Assembly: GCF_002929845.1 (NCBI RefSeq) | Contig: NZ_PJJS01000053.1 | Location: 51,702-115,701, forward strand | Source: Cryobacterium sp. M96 | GTDB lineage: Bacteria > Actinomycetota > Actinomycetes > Actinomycetales > Microbacteriaceae | DNA length: 64,000 nt | Reading direction: 5' to 3' | Shown here: positions 25,962 through 37,173 of the stretch, piece by piece | Numbering within the stretch: the stretch's first letter is position 1 | Layout of the letters: every line of letters begins with the position of its first letter | Made by a program: the position numbers and the translations under genes | The notes under the pieces: generated by a model | The model's database searches: none | Told to the model about the DNA's origin: nothing | What the model saw: only the letters and a program-made list of their open reading frames with translations

Positions 25962-28900
25962 CTACCGGCCGCGCGGCGCCTTGTCGACCCTGATCTCGGT
26001 CCAGCCGAGCACGTTATCGTTCTCGTCCTGAACGACCAGCTTGTACTTGCCCGCACGGGTGTCGGCCGGCAGGGTCGTTCTGACCTCACCCTGCGCGTTC
26101 ACCAGCAGCCAGCCGCCCAGGTTCTCCACTGGCTTGGACTGCAGCGATACGGAGACGAACTCACCGGCACGCGCCACTCCGACGTCGACCGTGACCGGGG
26201 CACCCGCGGCATACGTGGCCGCGTCCGTGACGATCGCGTTCTTGAGTGCCTTGGTCAGCGCCTTCGGGCTGGCGGCGACCGGTTCAGTCGTCGGCGGAAC
26301 CGGCACAACGACCGTGATCGGCACCCGCACGATCGTGCCTGACTCCGTGGTGGTGAGTTCGAGCACGCTGTTCGCCGCGGCATCCTGCGGCACCGAGACG
26401 GTGACCGTCGCCGCACCCGTTGCGTCAACGGCTGCCGTTCCCAGTCCGGCACTGCTGCCGGCCCAGACCAACGACATTGCCGTGTTCTTCGGCGCGCCGA
26501 GCGAGCTCAGGTTCAGGTTGCCCACGGTGAACGTGACCGAGGCGCCGCGCTCGACCGCCACGGTCGGGACACCCGTGACACTGGCCTGGCGGGTGGCGAA
26601 CGACGGCGTCAGCGGGCTCTTGGCCGTGATGTAGGAGATCCACGCGTCCCGGTCGACGAGACCGGAGTCGCGCGTGCCCGTTCCGTTCTTGAACTCCCGA
26701 AAGTTGTCGCCTCCGGTGAGCAAGAAGTTGAACGAGCCGACCCGGTAGGAGCGCGCCGGGTCGATTGCCGAGCCGTTGATCCAGATGCCCGTAATGCGGT
26801 CACCCTCGGTCCGGCTCGCGTCGAACGTGTAGTTGACGTTGTCGGAGAGGCCCAGCTGCAGGTACGGACGGCTCGGGATGTTGCCGGCCGCGTCACGCTG
26901 CCACTGCTGCTCCAGAACCGTCTTGAACTGGGCCCCGGTGAGGCTGGTCGTCCACAGGTTGTTCAGGAACGGCAGCACCGCGTTGGCCTCGGCGTAGGTG
27001 ACGACGCCGTCCGGTGCGAGTAGCAGCTCGGCGCGCATGCCGCCGGGGTTGACCACGCCGATTTCGGCGCCGCCCTTGAGCGGGTCAGCCAGCGATTCGC
27101 GCAGCGAGTTGGCCACCAAGGTGCCCATCGCCGATGGTGCGGCCCGGTTCTCCGCGCACGGTGCGGTGCCACCGAGGCAGGCGCGGGTGATGTCGGCGGT
27201 GACGGAGCCGATCGGCTGGTTGCCGATGACGGCCGCCTGGGCGAGCGCGGCATCCGTGATTGTCTTCACCAAGGCGACCCGCGGGTAGGCGGCGACCAGG
27301 GTGGCGTCGGCGGTGACCGAGCGCTTGACGTTCTGGTTCTTCACGGTCGTGGTGTCACCGGAGGCAATGTCGTAGTTCAGCACGACCTGGCCGATGTTCT
27401 CACCGTAGTTGCCGGTCTGAAGCACCGGGCGGGTGATGCCGGCGGGCGCACCGGGCAACTGTGCGTTCCACGCGTATTGCTTGTGCGTGTGGCCGGTGAA
27501 GATCGCGTCGACTTCGGCTGAGGTCTGCGTGACGATCACTGCGAACGCACTGTCGGTGAGGGCGAGTTCCTGCTCGAGGGTCGCGTTGTCCGGCGTTCCG
27601 GCGCTGGCACCCTCGTGGTACTCGGCGATCAGCACGTCGGCTTCGCCGTTGGCCGGGTCACCGTCGGTGAGCTGGGCCGAGACCCGGTTGACCGCGGCTA
27701 CCGGGTCACCGAAGCTCAGGCTGGCGATCCCGTTCGGCGACACCAGCGCCGGGGTCTCCTTGGTGACGGCGCCGATCACACCGACCGAGACGCCGTCGAC
27801 GTCGAAGATCGCATATTCCTGCATCGCCGGGGTCGTCGTTCCGAGCAGGTAGACGTTCGCGCCGAGGTAGTCGAAGTCGGCGGCGTCGGCGACGCGCCCG
27901 GTGAGGTCGGCGAAGCCCTGGTCGAACTCGTGGTTGCCCACGGCCGAGGTCTTGAGGCCGAGCGCGTTCAGCACGTCTATGGTGGGCCTGTCGCCCTGCG
28001 ACGCCGAGGCGAACAGGGAGGCGCCGATGTTGTCACCGTCGGAGAGGAACAAAGTGGACGCGTCTCCGTATTCCGCGCGGAGCTGCTCGATCGTTCCGGC
28101 GAACTTCACCGTATTGCCGTCGATGCGCCCGTGGAAGTCGTTGATGTTGAGCAGGTTGATGTCGACGTCGGTGGGGCTGGCGAGGTCCAAGCCGACGATC
28201 GCCGGGTCGTGGTCCGACGAGCGGAACGCGTCGGCCACGTAGAAGTCGGTGACGTTGTTGTTGTAGCGGCTGTACTCGAGCGCAACGGACTCGACCGAGT
28301 TGATGTTCCAGACGTCCACATCGGTGACCGCGGCATTTGCCTCGGGTGACGCGAACACGTGGTCGAGCGAGCCGACGGTGCCACCGAAGACGTAGGTGTA
28401 CTCGCCGCTCTTGGCCTCCTGGCTGAGGTAGCCCGCGTCGGTGATGACCTTGATCGGGTCTTCCTGGTCGTAGGCGTTGAAGTCACCGGTGAGGAAGACG
28501 CGCGCGATGCCGGTACTGGTCTTCAGCGTGTCGGCGAACTTGACGAGCGCGGTCGCCTGGTTCACGCGGGACAGATTCGAGGCTCCCTGGCCGTCGCCGG
28601 TGTTGGCGTCGGCGCCGGTTCCAGAACCCTTCGACTTGAAGTGGTTGACGATCGCGAGGAAGCTGCTGCCGGCGTCGCCGACCAACTGGAACGCCTGGGC
28701 GAGCGGCTGGCGGGCGTTCACGAACGCGGCGTCGTCGAAGATGGTCGATCCGCCGACGGTTTCGACCGCGGCGGTCTTGTAGATGAATGCGGTGCGGATG
28801 ACATCTTCGCTGGCCGGGAGGGCGGCCGGTGAGGGTACGAACGCCCAAACCGGGCTGCCCGCGTCGGTGTTCAGGGCGGTGACGAGGTTGGCGAGGGCGA

Positions 28901-30710
28901 AGTCGCGGTCCTTGCCGAAGCGGGCCGAGTTCTCGATCTCTTCCAGCGTGATGACGTGGGCGTCGAGGGCGTTGATCGCCGAGACGATCTTTGCCTGCTG
29001 GCGCTCGAAACTGACCTGGGTGGCCGCGCCGCGGGCGTCGCATCCGCTGTTGACCGTGATCGGTGTGCCGGCCCGGTCGGTGTAGTAGCTGCAGCCGGTG
29101 ATCGAGTCCCCGGTGGTGGCGAAGTAGTTGAGCACGTTGAAGGTGGCCAGACGGATGTCGCCGCCCACCGATCGAGGTGCCGCGGTGCGGGTGTCGGCGA
29201 AGGTTGCGGGCTGCACGGCTGCGGCGGTCGCAGGCACCAGTTCGGTGGTCGGCTGGAACTTCCAGGCACTGTTGCGGAAGTCGAGGATGACCGGCGTCGC
29301 GAACGTGACGGCCGCGCCGATGCGCACCGGGCTGGTCGTCGAAAGGTAGGGGACGGGCTTGTCCTTGTTGATGCTGGACAAGAAGTTGGTGGTGGCGCCG
29401 TCGTCGAGGGTGACCGCGCGCGCCTTATTGCCGGCGACGGCCGCGGTGTACGCGTCCGTTCCCGGGCGGGCGGTGACGGTCGGGCCGACGAGCGGGGTGG
29501 TTCCGGCCGCGAGGCCGATCTCGCCGTACTGGTTGGTCGCGTAGTTGTTGGTGACGGTGAAGTCGCCCTGCGGGGAGACGAGCATGCCCTCGAGAGACTC
29601 ACGTGCGGCATCCGTTGACGGGAGGCCGACCGTGGCCGGCACCGGGCCGACGATCCCGGCCTTGTCCAACGCGGTCACGTCGCTGAGCGCGGTGATCGTG
29701 ATCTGGGTGAGGCCGAAGAACTCGCTCGCGGTGCCGGTGACGGAGACGTAGTCGCCTGCCGTGACCGGGGCGGCCAGTGCGTTCGTGTAGACGAAGAGGC
29801 CGTCGGACGCGGTGTGCGTGGTCAGGTCGACCGCGCCGCCGGTGCCGGGGGTCTGCAGGTAAAAGCCTTTGAAACCGCCCGTGGGATATGTGGCGGTGAC
29901 GACGCCGGTCGTCGTGACGACCTTACCGGTCTGGGCGCCGGCATCCGTGGAGCCCTGGATCTCGTTGATCGCAAGGGCGGCGGCAGGCACGGGCGGAGTC
30001 GTCGCGGTGGGCGTCGGGGTGGGCGTCGGGGTGGGCGTCGCGGTCGGGTCGACCGGGGTCGCCGCGGCCTCGCCTGCGGCGTTCGTCGGGGTGGGAGCCG
30101 CGACGATGAAGTCGGCCGAGTTGACGTCAGTGTCGAGGCCCGTGGCGCGGGTGAGCGCGGTGGTGACGGATGCGGCGGACGCCACCGTGGTCTCGAACGT
30201 GAGCGACGTGCCGTAGCCGAGTAGGTCGATGACGCCCGGGGCATTGAGGAGGGATCCCGTGGCCGGGGCCGTCAGCTGCGTGGCCTGGCTGGCGAGGAAG
30301 AGGGTTCCGCCTCCGCCGCCGAAAGAGAAGCCGAGGGTGGCGTTGGGGGTGGGCAGCGCCGCGCCGCTGGTCGAGTTGGCCGTTCCCTGCACCAGGTAGT
30401 ACCCCTTGGCGGGGATCGAGCCGCTCAGTGCAAGCGTGCCGGACGGGTTCGCCGCGCCTGTGGCCGACCGATACTGCAGCGAGGTGCCGTCGAGGGAGAC
30501 GGCAGCGTCCGTGGGGTTGTAGAGCTCGACGAACTTGTTGAGGTAGGTCGCTCCCGTGCTGCCGCCGTTCAGGTAGGCCTCGTTGATCACGACCCCGGTG
30601 CCGCCGACGTCGGCGAAGGCGGGCAGGGCCACCAGGGGGCTGGCGACCAGCCCCACTCCGAGTAGAGCAGAAAAAGCCAGTTTCAGACGGCTGTTCGGTG
30701 CAGGCGACAT
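25962..30710 (-). CDS. Giant secreted ExeM/NucH-type nuclease fused to a UshA-type 5'-nucleotidase
   Basis: A protein of 1582 residues with a signal peptide (LAFSALLGVGLVASPLVALP, then AFA). In order it has: a lamin-tail-like domain (about 35-165), a Thr/Pro linker, an OB-fold region (about 240-400), an endonuclease/exonuclease/phosphatase domain (about 500-835; TGDFNAYD near 740 and SSDHDPAI near 830), a metallophosphatase (NDFHGR near 857, GNHEFDQG near 925), a 5'-nucleotidase C-terminal domain (about 1160-1330) and Ig-like C-terminal domains. It would cut extracellular DNA and then release phosphate from nucleotides. No LPXTG or clear anchor is seen at the end. A candidate PHO box lies upstream. 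Confidence 0.93.
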   Translation of the reverse strand: MSPAPNSRLKLAFSALLGVGLVASPLVALPAFADVGGTGVVINEAYLNGGSTGATYLNKFVELYNPTDAAVSLDGTSLQYRSATGAANPSGTLALSGSIPAKGYYLVQGTANSTSGAALPTPNATLGFSFGGGGGTLFLASQATQLTAPATGSLLNAPGVIDLLGYGTSLTFETTVASAASVTTALTRATGLDTDVNSADFIVAAPTPTNAAGEAAATPVDPTATPTPTPTPTPTATTPPVPAAALAINEIQGSTDAGAQTGKVVTTTGVVTATYPTGGFKGFYLQTPGTGGAVDLTTHTASDGLFVYTNALAAPVTAGDYVSVTGTASEFFGLTQITITALSDVTALDKAGIVGPVPATVGLPSTDAARESLEGMLVSPQGDFTVTNNYATNQYGEIGLAAGTTPLVGPTVTARPGTDAYTAAVAGNKARAVTLDDGATTNFLSSINKDKPVPYLSTTSPVRIGAAVTFATPVILDFRNSAWKFQPTTELVPATAAAVQPATFADTRTAAPRSVGGDIRLATFNVLNYFATTGDSITGCSYYTDRAGTPITVNSGCDARGAATQVSFERQQAKIVSAINALDAHVITLEEIENSARFGKDRDFALANLVTALNTDAGSPVWAFVPSPAALPASEDVIRTAFIYKTAAVETVGGSTIFDDAAFVNARQPLAQAFQLVGDAGSSFLAIVNHFKSKGSGTGADANTGDGQGASNLSRVNQATALVKFADTLKTSTGIARVFLTGDFNAYDQEDPIKVITDAGYLSQEAKSGEYTYVFGGTVGSLDHVFASPEANAAVTDVDVWNINSVESVALEYSRYNNNVTDFYVADAFRSSDHDPAIVGLDLASPTDVDINLLNINDFHGRIDGNTVKFAGTIEQLRAEYGDASTLFLSDGDNIGASLFASASQGDRPTIDVLNALGLKTSAVGNHEFDQGFADLTGRVADAADFDYLGANVYLLGTTTPAMQEYAIFDVDGVSVGVIGAVTKETPALVSPNGIASLSFGDPVAAVNRVSAQLTDGDPANGEADVLIAEYHEGASAGTPDNATLEQELALTDSAFAVIVTQTSAEVDAIFTGHTHKQYAWNAQLPGAPAGITRPVLQTGNYGENIGQVVLNYDIASGDTTTVKNQNVKRSVTADATLVAAYPRVALVKTITDAALAQAAVIGNQPIGSVTADITRACLGGTAPCAENRAAPSAMGTLVANSLRESLADPLKGGAEIGVVNPGGMRAELLLAPDGVVTYAEANAVLPFLNNLWTTSLTGAQFKTVLEQQWQRDAAGNIPSRPYLQLGLSDNVNYTFDASRTEGDRITGIWINGSAIDPARSYRVGSFNFLLTGGDNFREFKNGTGTRDSGLVDRDAWISYITAKSPLTPSFATRQASVTGVPTVAVERGASVTFTVGNLNLSSLGAPKNTAMSLVWAGSSAGLGTAAVDATGAATVTVSVPQDAAANSVLELTTTESGTIVRVPITVVVPVPPTTEPVAASPKALTKALKNAIVTDAATYAAGAPVTVDVGVARAGEFVSVSLQSKPVENLGGWLLVNAQGEVRTTLPADTRAGKYKLVVQDENDNVLGWTEIRVDKAPRGR

Positions 30711-30844
30711 AGTTTTCCTCAGCTATTAACGATCGACAGTGATCGCCATGCTACGGACGCGGTGTTGCCAGTGCGCTACCTGCGAAGTAACAATCAGTGA
30801 ATTTGAGCGTTTCGCTCGGATGAGCAGAAATCTCCAGAACTACC

Positions 30845-30866
30845 CTCACCTGAGCGGCACCTGAAC
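30845..30866 (-). promoter_or_regulatory. Candidate PHO box upstream of the nuclease/nucleotidase gene
   Basis: On the minus strand two contiguous 11-base direct repeats read GTTCAGGTGCC and GCTCAGGTGAG. Actinobacterial PhoP binds 11-base direct repeats beginning GTTCA. They lie about 135 bases before the nuclease start. The product scavenges phosphate, so the site makes biological sense, but the GG after GTTCA deviates from the usual CC. Confidence 0.5.
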
Positions 30867-30914
30867 GGGTTGTCTCTCGCTGTCTTCTGCCCACTGCGGT
30901 CAGCTTTCAGACGG

Positions 30915-31421
30915 TCAGTCGAGCCGCTTGACCATCCGGGTGTTGCCGAGCGTGTTCGGCTTGACCCGGGCCAGATCGAGGAACTCGGCGACACCCTCAT
31001 CGTGCGAGCGCACGAGCTCGGCGTACACTTGCGGGTCGACCGTTTCGGAGCCCATGTCGGTGAAGCCGTGCCGGGCGAAAAATGGCACCTCGAAGGTCAG
31101 GCAGAAGAGGCGGCTGAGCCCGAGCTCGCGAGCATCCGCTTCGAGCCGGTCCATCAGCGCGTGGCCGACGCCGTGGCCGAGCCGGTCGGCGGTCACGGCG
31201 AGGGTGCGCACCTCGCCCAGGTCCTCCCACATCACGTGCAGGGCGCCGCAGCCGATCAGAGTGCCGTCGGCATCCTCGACCACCCGGAATTCCTGCACCG
31301 CCTCATAGAAGACGACGCTTTCCTTGCCGAGCAGAATGCGCTCCTGCACCAGCGGCGCCACGAGCGCCTGGATTCGGGGCACATCGGTGGTGCGTGCCCG
31401 GCGCACCAAAAACTCCTGCAT
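30915..31421 (-). CDS. argA: Amino-acid N-acetyltransferase (arginine biosynthesis, GNAT fold)
   Basis: From ATG 31421 the protein has 168 residues; GGTGGA lies 6 bases upstream. A longer frame to GTG 31454 exists. The GNAT acetyl-CoA motif VRTLAVTADRLGHGVGHALM and FFARHGFTDMGSETVDPQVY match the short stand-alone N-acetylglutamate synthases found in actinobacteria. They make N-acetylglutamate for arginine synthesis. No arginine genes are nearby. The call is by family resemblance. Confidence 0.8.
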   Translation of the reverse strand: MQEFLVRRARTTDVPRIQALVAPLVQERILLGKESVVFYEAVQEFRVVEDADGTLIGCGALHVMWEDLGEVRTLAVTADRLGHGVGHALMDRLEADARELGLSRLFCLTFEVPFFARHGFTDMGSETVDPQVYAELVRSHDEGVAEFLDLARVKPNTLGNTRMVKRLD

Positions 31422-31493
31422 TCGCTGTCCACCGATCTCTCTCGGTTCACTCACGCGAACCAACCAGCTCAGTCTAGGCAGCTGTGGGGGGAG

Positions 31494-31574
31494 CGAATTC
31501 GACGGAGATTTTGCCGAACCTGCCCGTTTTGAGCCCGAAACAGGCCCGCAGGAGCAAAATCTCCGCCGAATTCG
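31494..31574. repeat. Dispersed inverted-repeat element, copy 1
   Basis: A 21-base left arm (CGAATTCGACGGAGATTTTG plus C) pairs with 31554-31574, with one mismatch. The 39-base loop has a small hairpin of its own. The same arms recur at 44958-45038 with an unrelated loop. It lies between clpC and argA, both on the minus strand. Confidence 0.8.
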
Positions 31575-31651
31575 TCAGGGAGTCGGGGCCGGGCGAGCAC
31601 GAGACAGGGCCCGGCGGATGTTTCCGCCGGGCCCTGTCCAACGGGTTACCG

Positions 31652-34177
<2,526 letters not shown>

Positions 34178-34359
34178 GTGATCGCTCCCTTGGCGCCAGG
34201 GCAGTTGTGGCGCCGATACATCGAGAGTAACGAGCGAACCCTGAAATGAGTGCCTCTGTTCGCCGCAGGCGTGACGGATGTCGTCGCGCACCGGCTCCGA
34301 CCTCGTCACCTTCGGCCGATTTCGGAAGGTGTGGCGGGCGATCTCGACCGCACGTGGCG

Positions 34360-34584
34360 GCCTCGTCGGCCGAACAGGTGGTGACCTCGGATCCGATCGC
34401 AACCGCCTGGGAAGAGGCGCTGCGGCTCAGCCAGACGCAGGTCATCGCCGCGCTGCAGGCCGCCAGCTGTGCCGACCGCATCATCCTCCTGGCCGATGGT
34501 CGCGTGGTCGATGACCGCGGCCGGTCCACCGCCGAGCAAATCAGCACCATGTTGCCGAGCATGGAAGCACGATCGGCGCGGTGA
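34360..34584 (+). pseudogene. C-terminal remnant of an ABC transporter
   Basis: In the frame ending at 34584, the segment SQTQVIAALQAASCADRIIL followed by LADGRVVDDRGRSTAEQI matches the H-loop region and tail of ABC ATPases, where the His-loop is followed by ADRIVVLADGRVV. The Walker motifs and everything before them are missing, so only a stub remains. It lies just upstream of clpC on the other strand. Confidence 0.55.
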
Positions 34585-34629
34585 GACGACGGAGGGCCGT
34601 GATCCGGGGCACCGACGGTCTGATGACGG

Positions 34630-34800
34630 TCGGGCCGCTGCCCCCCGGAATTACGGGTGCACGGAATCGTCGGACTGCGTGTCGCAGACGCCTCGATTAT
34701 GCCCTCGGCAATGTCCGGCAACACGGATGCCGCCGTCGTCGCCATCGCGGAACGCGCTGCTGCCCTCATCCCGGGTAGCCGTGCGGCGGCGCACGCGCGG
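34630..34800 (+). pseudogene. C-terminal remnant of a GMC-family oxidoreductase
   Basis: Translation from 34657 gives VHGIVGLRVADASIMPSAMS then GNTDAAVVAIAERAAALI. This is the conserved C-terminus of GMC flavoenzymes (choline or alcohol oxidase type), including the substrate-site Asn-Thr region. The rest of the gene is gone. With the neighbouring ABC stub it shows that this intergenic region has collected debris next to the catabolic insertion. Confidence 0.7.
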
Positions 34801-34824
34801 ATACCCAACGAAGGATCGGTTGGC

Positions 34825-35967
34825 CTACTCCGGCTTGAGGATGACTTTGGTCCAACCGTTGGTGCGTTCGCCAAAGTTCTTATAGGCATCCGCGGCTTTG
34901 CTGAGGGGGATCTCGTGGGAAACGATCCAGGATGGCTTGGCTTTGCCCGCGGCGATCAGGTCGCGCAACTGCCGATTGTACTTCTTCACCGGGCATTGTC
35001 CGCTGCCTATGCTTTGACCCTTAAGCCACTGCAGGCCATAATCAATGGCAAGTTTGCCCTGCTTGGCGTTATCGTCGAAGCCGCCGGGATCTGCCGGAAG
35101 GAAGACTCCGACAACGCCGATTCCCCCGGTGATGCGCACGGACTGGATCAGCCGATTCAGAGTCATGGCGGGATCTTCGGTGCCCTGGGGGTCGTGGGCC
35201 TGATAACCCACGCATTCACATCCCCGGTCCGCGCCGATACCCTTGGTCTGGTCCAAAACGAACTCAACCGGGTCCGTCTTCGAGTCATCAATGGCGATCG
35301 CACCGATCTGCTCGGCGAGGGCCAGCCGGTCAGGGCGTCGATCCACGACCCAGACTTTACTCGCGCCCTTGATCGTGGCGGACAGGGCGGCCATCAGTCC
35401 GACTGGACCCGCACCGTAAATCACGACCGTGTCACCGGGGATCACTCCGGCCATCTCGGTAGCGTGGTAACCGGTAGGGAAAATGTCCGACAGCATCACG
35501 TAATCGTTTTGCTTTTCTACCGCGTCTTCACCCAGGCGCAAGCAGTTGTTATCGCCGTAGGGCACACGCAGCATTTGGGCCTGCCCGCCGGGATACGGAC
35601 CCATGCCAGCGAAGCCGTAGGCGGCGCCCGCGCCGACCGGGTTTGGTTGAGTGGTCATGCAGTAGTTCGTGAAACCGCGTTCGCAATTCTTGCAAAACCC
35701 GCAGGAAATATTGAATGGCAGCACGACCCGATCGCCGACCTTGACGGCGTCGACGCCGTTCCCGATCTCGATGACCTCACCCATGTTCTCGTGACCAAAG
35801 GTGCGCCCGACCTCGAAATCGGTGCGTCCCTCGTACATGTGCAAATCGGAACCGCAAATATTTGTCGCTGTGATGCGAACAAGAACGTCAGTGGGGCGTT
35901 CGATCTTGGCATCCGGAACGTCTTCAACGTTGACCGCGTTGGGGCCTTTATAAACGACTGCTTTCAT
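34825..35967 (-). CDS. Zinc-dependent dehydrogenase, glutathione-independent formaldehyde dehydrogenase-like
   Basis: From ATG 35967 the protein has 380 residues; GGGAG lies 8 bases upstream, and a GTG 9 bases earlier is less likely. It has the MDR fold: NICGSDLHMYEGR and GHENMGEV for the catalytic zinc, CGFCKNCERGFTNYC for the structural zinc, and GAGPVGLMAALSA for NAD. The insert NNCLRLGEDAVEKQNDYVML and the QCPVKKYNRQL region match the FdhA-like group, which oxidises formaldehyde without glutathione. The true substrate could be another alcohol or aldehyde. Monocistronic. Confidence 0.88.
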   Translation of the reverse strand: MKAVVYKGPNAVNVEDVPDAKIERPTDVLVRITATNICGSDLHMYEGRTDFEVGRTFGHENMGEVIEIGNGVDAVKVGDRVVLPFNISCGFCKNCERGFTNYCMTTQPNPVGAGAAYGFAGMGPYPGGQAQMLRVPYGDNNCLRLGEDAVEKQNDYVMLSDIFPTGYHATEMAGVIPGDTVVIYGAGPVGLMAALSATIKGASKVWVVDRRPDRLALAEQIGAIAIDDSKTDPVEFVLDQTKGIGADRGCECVGYQAHDPQGTEDPAMTLNRLIQSVRITGGIGVVGVFLPADPGGFDDNAKQGKLAIDYGLQWLKGQSIGSGQCPVKKYNRQLRDLIAAGKAKPSWIVSHEIPLSKAADAYKNFGERTNGWTKVILKPE

Positions 35968-36350
35968 TTCTTTCACTCCCTAAATTTTGACCATGAAAGA
36001 CGGAAGATCCGCCCTCACTTTCGGAGGTGCATTTACGGTGAATGTCCGGGCAGAGTCTCAGGCTGCGCGGAAAATGTGCATGTCCCAGATCTATCACGAT
36101 CGCACATGACCCGCCACTGCGAGGATGCGACCGAATTCGGGTTGCGCGTTGCCCCCTGCCAGCGCCAGGGGTGCCTCGTCGACACCACGAGGTGGGCACC
36201 GAGGTGGGTACCGAGGCATTCTCTCTTACGACGGAACGGCCGCTAGCCGTTCGGCTATCGGGCGTTCAGCGACCACCGCGTCAGAACGTATGTGAAATCG
36301 TCGGTCAAGCGCTATTGTGCCGGTTTGGTCATTCGGCGACGCGAGTCGCG
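35968..36350. other. Intergenic region with a 12-bp direct repeat
   Basis: No gene is visible. Near 36188-36212 CGAGGTGGGCAC is followed by CGAGGTGGGTAC. This region separates the 3' end of the sugar operon from the dehydrogenase gene and probably holds the promoter of the latter. Confidence 0.4.
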
Positions 36351-37163
36351 TCAATTCCGGAGCGGTCTGCATAGCTGGTCGATTGCACGAACCGTCCAGG
36401 AGGCGCGCGTTGAGCCGGATGGCTCAAGGACGTTCAGGTTCATTCCAGAGTTGAACGCATCCGGCGGACAGGTCATTGGTTCGACGGCGAGTCCAATTCT
36501 GTCGATCGAGGGTACTAATTGATCAGCCGTATGCACCTGAACCCACGGGCATTCGGGACCCCAGATCATTTCCACTCCACTGCCCGCGGTCGTCGTCAAT
36601 CGAAGTGTCGCCATGCCTTCATCGTCCCGGTCGAAGCCAGTGAATGCATGGTCGATGAAGGTGTCATCGATAGTCCGCGGCGTGCGGAAGTCAAACACGG
36701 CAAGATCACCAGCATCGAGATCACAGAGGTGAAGGGGAATGAGGCGGTCATGAGTCACGGTCAGGATTCGCTGGGCTGCGAGCTCCAGCGTCCAGTCGTT
36801 GACGCGGCCATCGCCGGCAACAAGGTACGGGTGCGGAGCGACGCCAAAAGGGGCGGCATTTGGACCGGCATTCACTGCCGTAACTGCCGTTCGAAGGCCA
36901 CCGGCGTCAAGCGCAAAATCCACCTCCAGCGTCACCCGGTGGGGGTATCCAGGCCGCGCTTCGACGGTTGCCGCGAGGACGAGCCGATCGGCCGCCTGCC
37001 TGACCACTGCAAAGTTCAACCAGGACACGAGTCCATGGAGAGCGTGACCCCTCGACGGCTCGGTGATGCTGAGCTGTTGCTCGACACCACCGAATGTGTA
37101 CTTTCCATCCACGACTCGGTTCGGCCACGGCGCCAGGATGGCGCCGCGAAAGAAAGGTCGCAC
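36351..37163 (-). CDS. Aldose 1-epimerase, N-terminally truncated
   Basis: The 270 residues begin MRPFFRGAILAPWPNRVVDG, which in full-length family members lies about 40 residues from the N-terminus. The first beta-strands are missing. The catalytic His (APHPYL) and the catalytic Glu region (LAVEPMTCPPDAF) are present. The start falls 10 bases after the GH43 stop, and no good ribosome site precedes the GTG. I infer a deletion that fused this gene to its neighbour; activity is doubtful. An intact enzyme would interconvert sugar anomers released by the glycosidases. Confidence 0.75.
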   Translation of the reverse strand: MRPFFRGAILAPWPNRVVDGKYTFGGVEQQLSITEPSRGHALHGLVSWLNFAVVRQAADRLVLAATVEARPGYPHRVTLEVDFALDAGGLRTAVTAVNAGPNAAPFGVAPHPYLVAGDGRVNDWTLELAAQRILTVTHDRLIPLHLCDLDAGDLAVFDFRTPRTIDDTFIDHAFTGFDRDDEGMATLRLTTTAGSGVEMIWGPECPWVQVHTADQLVPSIDRIGLAVEPMTCPPDAFNSGMNLNVLEPSGSTRASWTVRAIDQLCRPLRN

Positions 37164-37173
37164 CCCAATTGGG

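Noticed and set aside
27615..28349. Plus-strand open frame of 244 residues inside the nuclease gene
   Set aside because: It is the antisense shadow of the nuclease/nucleotidase gene.
34657..36246. A 529-residue plus-strand open frame
   Set aside because: Only its first 45 residues are real (the GMC oxidoreductase remnant); the rest is antisense to the formaldehyde dehydrogenase gene.
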